Below are positions 16,427 through 24,572 of a stretch of 62,067 nucleotides of DNA, piece after piece; the stretch's first letter is position 1, and each line of letters opens with the position of its first letter. Both the position numbers and the translations under genes were made by a program. The notes beneath the pieces were generated by a model. That model had not been told where the DNA came from. It did not search any database and saw nothing but the letters and a program-made list of their open reading frames with translations. The stretch comes from an uncultured Ectothiorhodospiraceae bacterium (GTDB taxonomy: Bacteria > Pseudomonadota > Gammaproteobacteria > Nitrococcales > Nitrococcaceae), in assembly GCA_913055565.1 (NCBI GenBank), contig CAJXKP010000014.1, positions 1-62,067 of the forward strand, read 5' to 3'.

Positions 16427-16556
16427 CCCGTATTGGGTGATCCGGCAGCGATGTGGCGGGCGGCGAGGCGTCCACCACTGATCCGGCTGGTGCAGCAGTT
16501 ACGAGTACCCATAAGCGCACCTGATCTCCTATTCCAAGCAAAACACATATAGGAAG

Positions 16557-17693
16557 CTACTCGCCATGCTGTAGGAACCTGTAAATAGCCTCAGCGCCGC
16601 GCATGGCACCGTCCCCGTTGTCATCGAAGGTCTCCGACAAGGCCTCGGCTTGCGCCGCTCGGTGTTTATCGAGGTCGTTCAACCCCTCCTCGATAACCGG
16701 CCCCAGTTGTTCGACTTGATCCAAAACCTGCCCGAGATGCCAGTGGCGAAAGTGCTCGTCGTGGCGCCACTCGACGCCCGTGGCATTGAGGAAGACACAA
16801 GGCCGCGGAGATCGAAGGAACTCATAGACCTGACTACTCACATCGCCCAGGTAGAGATCGGCCACTCTCGTATAGGTCATATCAACCGATTTACGGCTTC
16901 CGAGATCGACATGGATGTTAGGCAGTCGACGATAACGGCGCGGCAAGCGTACTTTATAGCGACCGCGCAGTCCGAACAACTTAATATGTGGCGCAAAGAT
17001 TAGGTTGTAGCGGTCAGCATTGTTCTGAAAGAAATCGAGCACCTGGATACCCCACTCGTACCAAGATGAAAGTTCAGGATCAAAATGGGGGTTATATAGG
17101 ATTACCGGATTATCATTATTGAAAACACGCGTGGGCTCCGGAAGTCTATCAACCGCCGCAAATTTGGGATAGCCAATACGCGGACACCTACTCGGCGTGA
17201 CCAGTCCCCTTTGCGTCAGTTCGCGTTGAGTCTTTAATCCTGGTGCCAGCACCAAATCGAACTGGGACACTGTCTCTGGAAAACTTCCCGCGCGGTCCCC
17301 AGCGCCGTGTCGAGTTAAGATCATTGGGAGCTTGGGCAAGCTATGGTAATGGCGCAGCTTTATACTTGTTACATCCGGTGCTACTAGGGCATCTAACGAT
17401 CGAAAAAAAGATCGATTAGTGCGGAGAACGCCCTTCTTCTCCAGCGGTGTTCGATTTCTCAAGAGTGGATTCGCTAGCCGTGCCCAAAATGGAACACGAC
17501 CGCGGCGAATCCTGCAGCGATGATCCGGATAAGACCTTGCGATATCGATGGCCATACGATGAACCACCCTATTGCCCGTCAGGCACACGACGTCAACATC
17601 CGGGCGTTGCCGCGAGAGCTCGCAGGCTATCGGTAGTGCGTGCCATACTTGATCGGATCGATAATCGAAAAGAAAGCCCACGCGTAGTGTCAC
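16557..17693 (-). CDS. CDP-glycerol glycerophosphotransferase-like protein
   Basis: A 378-residue protein resembling the TagB/TagF-like glycerophosphotransferase fold (GT-B): an N-terminal Rossmann half starting LRVGFLFDYRSDQVWHALP, a central LTRHGAGDRAG block, and a C-terminal half with YNPHFDPELSSW, a TRVADLYLGDVSSQVYEF donor-site segment and NATGVEW. Members move glycerol-phosphate or related alditol-phosphate units from a CDP donor. A GTG start at 17693 is chosen because GGAG lies eight bases upstream and the first strand begins at once; the longer frame to 17840 adds 49 unlikely residues. In this locus it could add phosphoglycerol-like units to a lipid headgroup. The gene is AT-richer than its flanks. 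Function inferred. Confidence 0.68.
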   Translation of the reverse strand: MTLRVGFLFDYRSDQVWHALPIACELSRQRPDVDVVCLTGNRVVHRMAIDIARSYPDHRCRIRRGRVPFWARLANPLLRNRTPLEKKGVLRTNRSFFRSLDALVAPDVTSIKLRHYHSLPKLPMILTRHGAGDRAGSFPETVSQFDLVLAPGLKTQRELTQRGLVTPSRCPRIGYPKFAAVDRLPEPTRVFNNDNPVILYNPHFDPELSSWYEWGIQVLDFFQNNADRYNLIFAPHIKLFGLRGRYKVRLPRRYRRLPNIHVDLGSRKSVDMTYTRVADLYLGDVSSQVYEFLRSPRPCVFLNATGVEWRHDEHFRHWHLGQVLDQVEQLGPVIEEGLNDLDKHRAAQAEALSETFDDNGDGAMRGAEAIYRFLQHGE

Positions 17694-17901
17694 GGCAATG
17701 TCTCCGTTACGGATTAATATCAATCGCCAGATGCTAACTTGGTTAAGAGCCGTCGGCTCGATTGCAGTCGATTGGCCTACTAGCCCCAAAGCAGGCCAGC
17801 GAACGCTGCGGAGCCTTGTTTCAGACGAATTGCCAGTCAAGGCAGTTATGTGTAGACCGGCCTACCCGGCGGGGACACGGTGATCGACTGCCTATTGCTA
17901 T

Positions 17902-17932
17902 TTGCCCCGGAGACGTCCGGGCTTATTATAAT
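17902..17932 (+). promoter_or_regulatory. Putative sigma-70-like promoter
   Basis: A perfect -10 hexamer TATAAT at 17927-17932 lies about 45 bases before the start of the CDP-alcohol phosphotransferase gene. The best -35 candidate is TTGCCC at 17902-17907, with a 19-base spacer. The -10 match stands out in this GC-rich DNA; the -35 is poor. Confidence 0.4.
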
Positions 17933-17976
17933 CACGCCGCCCGACAGGGGCGATACCAGTGCGAGGAACGGCAAGC

Positions 17977-19167
17977 ATGGCCACACAAGTTCATATTCTG
18001 GGCGATAGCCATACCTCCATATGGCACTTAACCGGCAGGCAGCGCCTAGAACTTAGCCTCAAGCGGTATCCCGGCGTACAGGTTGCGGATGAGTGTAACA
18101 AGCTTGACCCCGAAGACCGCCTCGTGGTCATTCGCGGGGATCACGTCCTAGACGGGCGGCTGATCGCTGCGCTAGTGGAAGGCAGCGAGCACGCGGTACT
18201 GTTCGGCAGTGACGCTACACCTGTGGCAGCTCGGGGATATGGCGATGATGCTGACAAGTTAATCAGTATCGTTAGTGACGACGAGGAGCCGTCGAATGCC
18301 TTTGCTCGCTACACAGCCGGGGAGTTTGTTGCTGAACGCCGGACTAACTTGCGCAGCATTGCTCCCCCACGAGCGGACAGGATTGAGACTACCAACCAAG
18401 CGGAACTCGAAAGAGATCTCTTCAACGGGTCTTACAAGGGCGTCACCGATCTAATCACCAAATGGCTTTGGCCTGCGCCAGCACGCGCTGCGACCCGAAT
18501 CTGCTTGCAACTTGGTGTAAACCCCAATGCCGTTACGCTGATGAGCCTCATCCTGGCAGTTATGACCGCCGGCGCGTTCTGGGAGGGCGCCTACATCACC
18601 GGGCTGATCGCCGCCTGGCTGATGACCTTCCTCGATACCCTCGATGGCAAGCTAGCCCGAGTCAGTATCACCACCAGCCGCTTCGGTGACCGCCTCGACC
18701 ATGGCCTGGACCTCGTTCACCCCCCCTTTTGGTACCTAGCCTGGGGGCTCGGGCTGGGCGGCGCCTGGACCCTGACACCAGACTTCGGGATAACCATCAC
18801 TCTTATCTTCGCCGCCTACATCGGCGGTCGGCTCTGCGAGGGCGCTTTCCAACTGCTGGCGCCTTTCTCGCTTTTCATCTGGCGCCCCTTCGATTCGCTG
18901 AATCGCCTGCTCACAGCGCGGCGCAACCCCAATCTTATCCTGCTTACCGGTAGCCTGATTGCTGGCCGGCCCGACCTTGGGCTGTGGCTGGTGATGCTCT
19001 GGCACTCGATCTCAACAGGGGTGTTGCTGATTCGGCTTATTTGGGCCGCTTGGTTGCGCTTGCGCGGGCAACAACTCGCGGCATGGCTCGATTCGGTGGA
19101 TCCCGAGGCCGAGAGTAAGCGGTTGTTGGTGAGGCTGTTCACCCAAGCCCCAACGCGCTCGTCCTAG
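17977..19167 (+). CDS. CDP-alcohol phosphotransferase with nucleotidyltransferase-like N-terminus
   Basis: A two-part protein of 396 residues. The C-terminal membrane part has the CDP-alcohol phosphotransferase motif D-T-L-D-G-K-L-A-R, then eight residues, then GDRLDHGLD, which supplies all expected Asp and Gly residues. It is followed by several membrane helices. The first 140 or so residues (MATQVHILGDSH, then RLVVIRGDHVLDG) look like a shortened nucleotidyltransferase domain without a clear signature loop. The layout recalls archaeal/thermophile IPCT-DIPP synthase fusions, where one protein makes and uses a CDP-alditol. ATG 17977 is preferred over an upstream GTG at 17959. It would join a CDP-activated lipid or headgroup in the inner membrane; direct coupling to the lipid kinase gene (2-base gap) supports a sphingolipid role. 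Confidence 0.8.
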   Translation: MATQVHILGDSHTSIWHLTGRQRLELSLKRYPGVQVADECNKLDPEDRLVVIRGDHVLDGRLIAALVEGSEHAVLFGSDATPVAARGYGDDADKLISIVSDDEEPSNAFARYTAGEFVAERRTNLRSIAPPRADRIETTNQAELERDLFNGSYKGVTDLITKWLWPAPARAATRICLQLGVNPNAVTLMSLILAVMTAGAFWEGAYITGLIAAWLMTFLDTLDGKLARVSITTSRFGDRLDHGLDLVHPPFWYLAWGLGLGGAWTLTPDFGITITLIFAAYIGGRLCEGAFQLLAPFSLFIWRPFDSLNRLLTARRNPNLILLTGSLIAGRPDLGLWLVMLWHSISTGVLLIRLIWAAWLRLRGQQLAAWLDSVDPEAESKRLLVRLFTQAPTRSS

Positions 19168-19169
19168 TC

Positions 19170-20144
19170 ATGAAGGACGGGCCCGACGTGAAGCGGCCGG
19201 TATCACCGGCGCTGGGGGTCTTATGGAACCCCGCGGCCGGCGGCAATCGACGGCGGCAGGGATTGTTCCAGCGCGTGATCCAGAGCCTGCCCGTCCAGGC
19301 CCATCGACAGGCGGTGACACCGGACGAGGTCGCCAGTGCCCTCGCCGCCCTGGCCAATGAGGGCATCGACACGCTGCTTATCAGCGGCGGCGACGGCACC
19401 ATCCAGGCGGCCATGACCTCGCTCTTCGAGGATCGCCCCTTCACCACCCTGCCCCATGTCATCCTCCTGCCCAGCGGCACCACGAACATGGATGCCCAGG
19501 ACCTCGGCTTGCCCGGCAATCCGGCGCGCGCCCTTAAACGCTTGCGACGCGCGGGGGGCGACCACCTAAAAGGCCTCATTGTGCGGGAACGGCCCATCCT
19601 ACGCATCGCCCACGGCACCCACCGGCACTACGGCTTGTTCTTCGGTACTGGACTGATCGCCGAGGCCGTGGACTACTTCCAGCACCGCATTCGGCGCTGG
19701 AGTTTCCTCGGCGAGGCGGGTTCGCTACTGGCCAGCCTGCGCACGCTGGCGAGCCTCGTGATCAAGCGTCGCGACCCCATACCGATGACGCTGACATGGG
19801 ACAGTGACCCGCCCCGTGAAGGCGGTTGGGCCTTGGTGCTAATGACCTCGCTGGAGCGCGTCCTTTTTCGGACGCGGCCCTACCACGATAGCGGAAGCGG
19901 TAGCGGCCATATGACGGCGGCCCGCTATCCCCTGCGCCGATCATTATGGGCGCTGATCCGGCGCGGCACTGCGGGGCAGGAGGCGGAGCGCCAGGGGCTA
20001 TGCAGCGGCCGGATCGACGCGCTGACGCTAACCCTGGACGGCGACTACGTCGTCGATGGCGAGACCTACCCAGCAAGAAAAAGCGATGGCCCGATTAACG
20101 TGACCATCGCCGAGGAGAGGATTCGGTTTCTGGTACCGGGGTGA
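19170..20144 (+). CDS. DAG kinase-fold lipid kinase (candidate ceramide kinase)
   Basis: A 324-residue kinase of the diacylglycerol/sphingosine/ceramide kinase catalytic fold. Conserved elements are NPAAGG at 20-25, ISGGDGTIQAAMT with the nucleotide-binding GGDGT at 73-77, LPSGTTNMDAQDLG, and a C-terminal DGDYVVDGETYP block. It begins two bases after the CDP-alcohol phosphotransferase stop, so the two form an operon. Caulobacter CpgB, a ceramide kinase, is of this fold; here the context makes ceramide the leading substrate and ceramide 1-phosphate the product. Other lipid kinases (YegS type) cannot be excluded from sequence alone. Confidence 0.82.
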   Translation: MKDGPDVKRPVSPALGVLWNPAAGGNRRRQGLFQRVIQSLPVQAHRQAVTPDEVASALAALANEGIDTLLISGGDGTIQAAMTSLFEDRPFTTLPHVILLPSGTTNMDAQDLGLPGNPARALKRLRRAGGDHLKGLIVRERPILRIAHGTHRHYGLFFGTGLIAEAVDYFQHRIRRWSFLGEAGSLLASLRTLASLVIKRRDPIPMTLTWDSDPPREGGWALVLMTSLERVLFRTRPYHDSGSGSGHMTAARYPLRRSLWALIRRGTAGQEAERQGLCSGRIDALTLTLDGDYVVDGETYPARKSDGPINVTIAEERIRFLVPG

Positions 20145-20165
20145 GCGGGCGCCATCGGCGCCCGC
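20145..20165. terminator. Bidirectional terminator-like hairpin
   Basis: A perfect 9-bp GC-only stem, GCGGGCGCC and GGCGCCCGC, with an ATC loop. It starts right after the lipid kinase stop and ends eight bases before the stop of the convergent OmpA-like gene. There is no T-tract, so termination efficiency is uncertain. Confidence 0.55.
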
Positions 20166-20172
20166 CTCGGCC

Positions 20173-20985
20173 CTAACGCGTACTATCCGCCGCCATCTGA
20201 TCCGCCGTATCGCTGTGTTGGTCGGACCGCAGATCGATGGTGACGCGCCGGTCCTGGGCGAGACCGTCCGGATCATCGGGCCCGGCGTCGGCCTGTTGCT
20301 CGCCAATGGCCTGCAGCCGCAGGCGATCCGGGCGAACGCCAGCATCGACCAGGGCGTCCCGCACCGCGCTCGCGCGCCGCTCGGATAGTTCCTGATTATA
20401 GGCCGCCGTGCCGCGGCGGTCCGCCTGGCCGACCAGCGTAACGGTCATGCCATCATGGCGTTGCAGCGTCGCCGCCAACGTGGCGAGGCGTTGCCGGCCA
20501 CGGGCCTTGAGCGAGGCCGAGTCCGTGGCGAAAAGCACATCCAGCGCTAGGGCATCGACCCTACCCTGGCGCGTCTGCTCCCGTTTGAGCCGCGCCAGCT
20601 CGGCCTGCTTGGCCTCGCGCGCCCGGCGGGCGGCCTGCAGCTCGGACTGCAGGCGTTTGTTGCGCGCGGCGAGGTCAGCAAGCTCGGCCTGGCGCTCGCT
20701 CGCCTGCTCGTTGCGTTGGGCGGCCTCGCCAACGCTGCCGCCGAGCACCAGGCCCGCCAGTGCGCCGGGCGGACCACCCGCGATGGCGCCCACAACGGCG
20801 CCACCCCCGGCGCCGCGCATCAACCCGCCGCGTTCGTGCTGATACCCCGCACTATCGGGGCGATAGCTCGACGGCGACGCGCCCATACCGGGGTAGCCAT
20901 GGGGAACGCCAGCGGCCAACGCCAGCGTGGGCGTGGCGACAACGGCCAGGGACAGCGCCGTATTACGGAGATAACGATTCATCAT
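20173..20985 (-). CDS. pdsO: Sortase-associated OmpA family protein PdsO
   Basis: A 270-residue envelope protein starting MMNRYLRNTALSL with a cleavable signal peptide ending near LALAAG. A glycine-rich zipper follows (GAGGGAVVGAIAGG), then a coiled coil rich in Ala, Arg, Glu and Gln, and a C-terminal OmpA-like peptidoglycan-binding domain with LFATDSASLKARG and LVGQADRRGT. This is the layout of PdsO, the OmpA member of the proteobacterial dedicated sortase system. GAGGAGG six bases upstream fixes the start at 20985. It is encoded downstream of the sortase and its substrate on the same strand and probably anchors or localises the system in the cell envelope. Confidence 0.88.
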   Translation of the reverse strand: MMNRYLRNTALSLAVVATPTLALAAGVPHGYPGMGASPSSYRPDSAGYQHERGGLMRGAGGGAVVGAIAGGPPGALAGLVLGGSVGEAAQRNEQASERQAELADLAARNKRLQSELQAARRAREAKQAELARLKREQTRQGRVDALALDVLFATDSASLKARGRQRLATLAATLQRHDGMTVTLVGQADRRGTAAYNQELSERRASAVRDALVDAGVRPDRLRLQAIGEQQADAGPDDPDGLAQDRRVTIDLRSDQHSDTADQMAADSTR

Positions 20986-21116
20986 GATGTGCCTCCTCTC
21001 GTTGTGGCACGTGGGCCTTGTTGCGACGGTTCCCATTAAAGGCCCAGCGGGCGGCGTCACCGGGGCCAGCTCGTGACCGAACGGCGACGCGATGTGGCAA
21101 AACGCTGACAGCGGGC

Positions 21117-21710
21117 CTACGGAGCCGACACGGGCTCAGCGGTGATGACCAGCCGCATCGGCCCGCCGGGATTCACCGCGTCGAAGGGGTAGCAGGTCAC
21201 CAGGCTGAGCCGATTGGGGCCTGCCAGCGCCAGTGCCTGGTCGCGACTATCGACCACCCGGCGAGACGCGACGCGATAGCTGACACGCTCGCCATCGCGG
21301 CGCTCGAGCGTCATCCGGTGATCCGGCGCCAGGCGCCGGAGGAAGGCGAAATGGGTATCCCGATGGCCGGCGAGCACGGTATGGCCCTGCCCGGGCGGCG
21401 CGCTGGCCGCCAGCTTTGCCGGCCCGAAGGCCAGGCTCTCGCCGCTGGCGCCGGCGAGCACGATGCGGTCGATACCCAGCGCGGGGACGGTCAGTCGGGC
21501 GACAGGACCGGTATCGGCCCAAGGCCATGGGCGGGCCACCCTATCGCCATCGCTGCGGGCCCAGGCCCCTTCTAGCAGTACCTGGGCAAACTGGGCCTTG
21601 GCGTGGATCCAGCCCGCCGAGGCCACCTGATAGCCGCCGGCCAGCGCTAGGCCGATTGCCGCAGCGAGCGCCAGGCGCCGCGGCGTCACCACAGGGCGGC
21701 TCACGCTCAT
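21117..21710 (-). CDS. Class GN (proteobacterial) sortase
   Basis: A 197-residue sortase with an N-terminal membrane anchor (residues 12-32). The catalytic residues are visible: His116 in VLAGHRDTHF, Cys173 in LSLVTCYPFD and Arg186 in PGGPMRLVI. It cleaves a C-terminal sorting signal by transpeptidation in the periplasm. The start overlaps the stop of the substrate gene as ATGA, so enzyme and single dedicated target are coupled. This is a Gram-negative dedicated sortase, not a housekeeping SrtA. Confidence 0.92.
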   Translation of the reverse strand: MSVSRPVVTPRRLALAAAIGLALAGGYQVASAGWIHAKAQFAQVLLEGAWARSDGDRVARPWPWADTGPVARLTVPALGIDRIVLAGASGESLAFGPAKLAASAPPGQGHTVLAGHRDTHFAFLRRLAPDHRMTLERRDGERVSYRVASRRVVDSRDQALALAGPNRLSLVTCYPFDAVNPGGPMRLVITAEPVSAP

Positions 21711-23716
21711 GGCGTAACCCGCTCCCGTCGGCCGAGCACGAGCACCACCACGGCCAGGGCCAGCATCAAGCAGCCGATGAGCAATGAGCGCCTGGCCGGC
21801 GTCGCCGTTTGGGGCATCTGGGCACTGGCCATCTCGTCACCAGCAGGCATGTTGTTGGGCACCTGCTCGCTGTCGAGCGCTGCGTCCTCGGGCCGGACCC
21901 GTTCGGTGGCGACGGCCACGAGGCTGGTGTAGCGCGTCACCAATCGATGGCGCTTCGCGGTGTCGATCACCTCGGGTCGCACCTCAGCCTCGCTCGCCCC
22001 CTGTTGAAGCCTGTCCATCAGGGCCTCGACGCGCGCCCGGGCCCAAAGGACCGAGACCCCCTCGGCAGACTCGCCCTCGCTAAGGTCGAGCTGGCGCTGC
22101 CATGGCCCCGTGGGTAGGCGAGCGCTGACGTTAAGCGCCTTCGTATCGGGGGGCAGGCGAGCGGCAACGACCAGCGGCTCACCGGCATAGAGATCCGGAA
22201 TGGCACTGGGATACGGTTGCGCCTGCGCCGGCCAATCCACCCGCACGTCGCGCGCCACGGCCCCCGCCAATTCGCGGAAGAGCTCACCCATGCGCGCCTC
22301 GATATCGGCCTGATTGCCGATGGTCGTGGTCGTGCCGCGCCCCGCTTCCGCGGCCTCGCTCATGAAATAGCTATTGGGCGCGGAACCGATGCCGACCGTG
22401 AAAAGCCGGGTTCCCCCCAAGTCGCGCCGGATCTGCTCCAGCAGTTGCGCCTCGTTGCTGACAGCGCCGTCGGTAATGACGACGGCCTGTCGCAGGCGGT
22501 TGGCGGCGTCCCCGCCATCCAGGGTCTTGGCCAGGGCGCGATCGATTCGGGTGCCCCCGCCCGCGCCGAGGTTCTCGACGCGCCGGCGGGTCTGGCGACG
22601 CTGTTGTTTGGTCGCCTGAACCGGTTGGCTATACCAGCGCCGCGTCTCACCATCGTAGGCAACGACATTAAAGCGATCCCGGGGCGTCAGCCGGGTTATG
22701 GCGTCGGCGAGGGCCCGCCGGGCCTGGCGGATGGAGGCGCCCTGCATCGACCCGGAGGTATCGATGACGAAGATCACCTCCCGGGGTAGGGTCTCAGCGC
22801 GATCGGTGGCCGGCGGCATGACCATGAGCTGGGTGTAGCGCTGACCGTCGACGATCTCGCTGAACACCTGGGCACGCGGGGCATCGTCCGCCGTCGGGAC
22901 CCACCGCAATACGAAGTCCCGGTCCGAGGGCACCGTCCCCGCGCTCGGCCGCACCCGGATGCGGCCCTCACCCCGACGCTCGGTGTCGATCGCGTGGGAG
23001 GGGCTGGCGATACGATCCAGTGCCAGACCGGCGTTCAGATCGACCTCCAGATCGACGGGATTGGTCGCCTCGGCGTCCTCCGTCGCCATGGGCGGCGTGA
23101 CCTCACCGGTTTCTTGACCGCGACTGCCCTTATGGGGCCCGCCCGTAAAACGCGGCGTTAGCGTCATGGGGAAACGCAGACTAAAGCGCCCGTCCTGGTA
23201 ACTGAGGCGCTCGCGATAGCGGATATGCACCGTAATCGTCTGCCCTGGCCCGATATTGGCCACGGCGGTCGTGAACAGGTTGGGCCGCTGCTGACTCACC
23301 AACGAGGCCTGCTTGCCGCTATCCTTGGCCTTCTCATAGGTGGCCTTGGCTTGGGACTTCTCCTGGATCTCGCCCTCGATGAGGCGGTCACCGACTTCGA
23401 TACGCAGCCGATCCACGGCCGCATCCTCGGGCAGCGGGAAGAGATAGCGCCCCGCGCGCCACTGCTCGCCCGTATTGCGAAAGCGCTGACGGACCTCGAC
23501 GCGCGCCACCATGCCGTTGACGTCGATCGAGACCTTGGAGCCCAGCCGCGTGGCCCGATGTTCGCCGTCACCGCTAAAGACCAGCGTCCCGGCGCTAGGC
23601 CCTTCTGCCTGCTCCGCCGACGCCCCCAAGGCAGGGCTCGCGCCGGCTCCCAACAGGCCCGCTACCACCGCGCCTAACAAGACGCGCCCGTGTTGACGCC
23701 ATCCATTGATCCCCAT
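21707..23716 (-). CDS. Dedicated sortase target protein with VIT and vWA domains
   Basis: A 669-residue secreted protein: signal peptide (residues 1-32), a VIT domain (about 40-190), a vWA domain with MIDAS motif VIFVIDTSGSMQG, and a C-terminal sorting signal made of MPQTA, a hydrophobic helix and a short tail RRERVTP. It is the single substrate of the adjacent sortase and resembles inter-alpha-trypsin-inhibitor-like adhesive proteins. AAGGAG eight bases upstream of ATG 23716 sets the start; a frame extension to 23740 lacks this. The protein is predicted to be attached to the cell envelope after cleavage at the MPQTA site. Its biological role is unknown. Confidence 0.9.
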   Translation of the reverse strand: MGINGWRQHGRVLLGAVVAGLLGAGASPALGASAEQAEGPSAGTLVFSGDGEHRATRLGSKVSIDVNGMVARVEVRQRFRNTGEQWRAGRYLFPLPEDAAVDRLRIEVGDRLIEGEIQEKSQAKATYEKAKDSGKQASLVSQQRPNLFTTAVANIGPGQTITVHIRYRERLSYQDGRFSLRFPMTLTPRFTGGPHKGSRGQETGEVTPPMATEDAEATNPVDLEVDLNAGLALDRIASPSHAIDTERRGEGRIRVRPSAGTVPSDRDFVLRWVPTADDAPRAQVFSEIVDGQRYTQLMVMPPATDRAETLPREVIFVIDTSGSMQGASIRQARRALADAITRLTPRDRFNVVAYDGETRRWYSQPVQATKQQRRQTRRRVENLGAGGGTRIDRALAKTLDGGDAANRLRQAVVITDGAVSNEAQLLEQIRRDLGGTRLFTVGIGSAPNSYFMSEAAEAGRGTTTTIGNQADIEARMGELFRELAGAVARDVRVDWPAQAQPYPSAIPDLYAGEPLVVAARLPPDTKALNVSARLPTGPWQRQLDLSEGESAEGVSVLWARARVEALMDRLQQGASEAEVRPEVIDTAKRHRLVTRYTSLVAVATERVRPEDAALDSEQVPNNMPAGDEMASAQMPQTATPARRSLLIGCLMLALAVVVLVLGRRERVTP

Positions 23717-23882
23717 TGCTCTATCTCCTTTGATGCCCATTCGAGCCGCGGCCTACCGATCGAGCCACGGATGCCCCTATGGCACGCCAACGCAGTGGCG
23801 GAGAGGGTCCCAGCGCATAGCGCAGCAGTGACGGAATGTGGCAGCCTTGTGACACCTTCGGAGCGGTAATACGGAACGCGAG

Positions 23883-24572
23883 ATGGCCCGGCAGATCGCA
23901 ATCGTCGAAGACGAGGCCGTTATTCGGGCCAACTACGCCGAGGCCATGGAACAACAGGGCTTCCAGGTCAGCGGCTACGCCTCGCGGCCCGAGGCACTGG
24001 CGGCCTTCCAGGCGCAGCTGCCGGATCTGGTGGTGATCGACGTCGGCCTGGGCGACGAGCCCGAGGGCGGCTTCGATCTCTGCCGCGAGCTACGGGCCCG
24101 CTCGGCATCGCTGCCCATCGTCTTCCTCACGGCCCGCGATAGTGACCTCGACAGCATCTCGGGGCTGCGTCTCGGTGCCGACGACTACCTGGGCAAGGCC
24201 GTCAGCATCCCCCACCTCATGGCCCGCATTGCCGCCCTGTTCCGGCGCATGGAGGCCCTGCAGGCGCCGGCCGAGCCGGAGTCGGTGCTGACTTATGGCT
24301 CGGTTACGGTCGAGACCGAGCGCATGCGGGTGCTTTGGCATGGCGAGGAGATCTCGCTGACCGTTACTGAGTTCTGGATGGTCCACAGCCTGGTCCGACG
24401 GCCGGGCCATGTGAAAAGCCGCGATCAGCTCATGGACGATGCCCAAGTGGTGGTGGACAGCCACACGGTGACCTCGCACATGAAGCGCATTCGGCGCAAA
24501 TTCCAGGCTGTTGCCCCCGATTTCGACGCCATTGAGAGCGTGCACGGCATCGGCTATCGCTGGCACCCGTGA
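23883..24572 (+). CDS. pdsR: Dedicated sortase system response regulator PdsR
   Basis: A 229-residue OmpR/PhoB-type regulator. The receiver domain has Glu9-Asp10, the phosphoacceptor Asp53 in LVVIDVGLGD and a conserved lysine in DDYLGKAVS. The C-terminal winged helix ends at a HGIGYRW block. It is divergent from the sortase operon across a 166-base spacer and overlaps the histidine kinase gene by four bases. By the known layout of this system, it should control the adjacent sortase and target genes. Confidence 0.9.
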   Translation: MARQIAIVEDEAVIRANYAEAMEQQGFQVSGYASRPEALAAFQAQLPDLVVIDVGLGDEPEGGFDLCRELRARSASLPIVFLTARDSDLDSISGLRLGADDYLGKAVSIPHLMARIAALFRRMEALQAPAEPESVLTYGSVTVETERMRVLWHGEEISLTVTEFWMVHSLVRRPGHVKSRDQLMDDAQVVVDSHTVTSHMKRIRRKFQAVAPDFDAIESVHGIGYRWHP

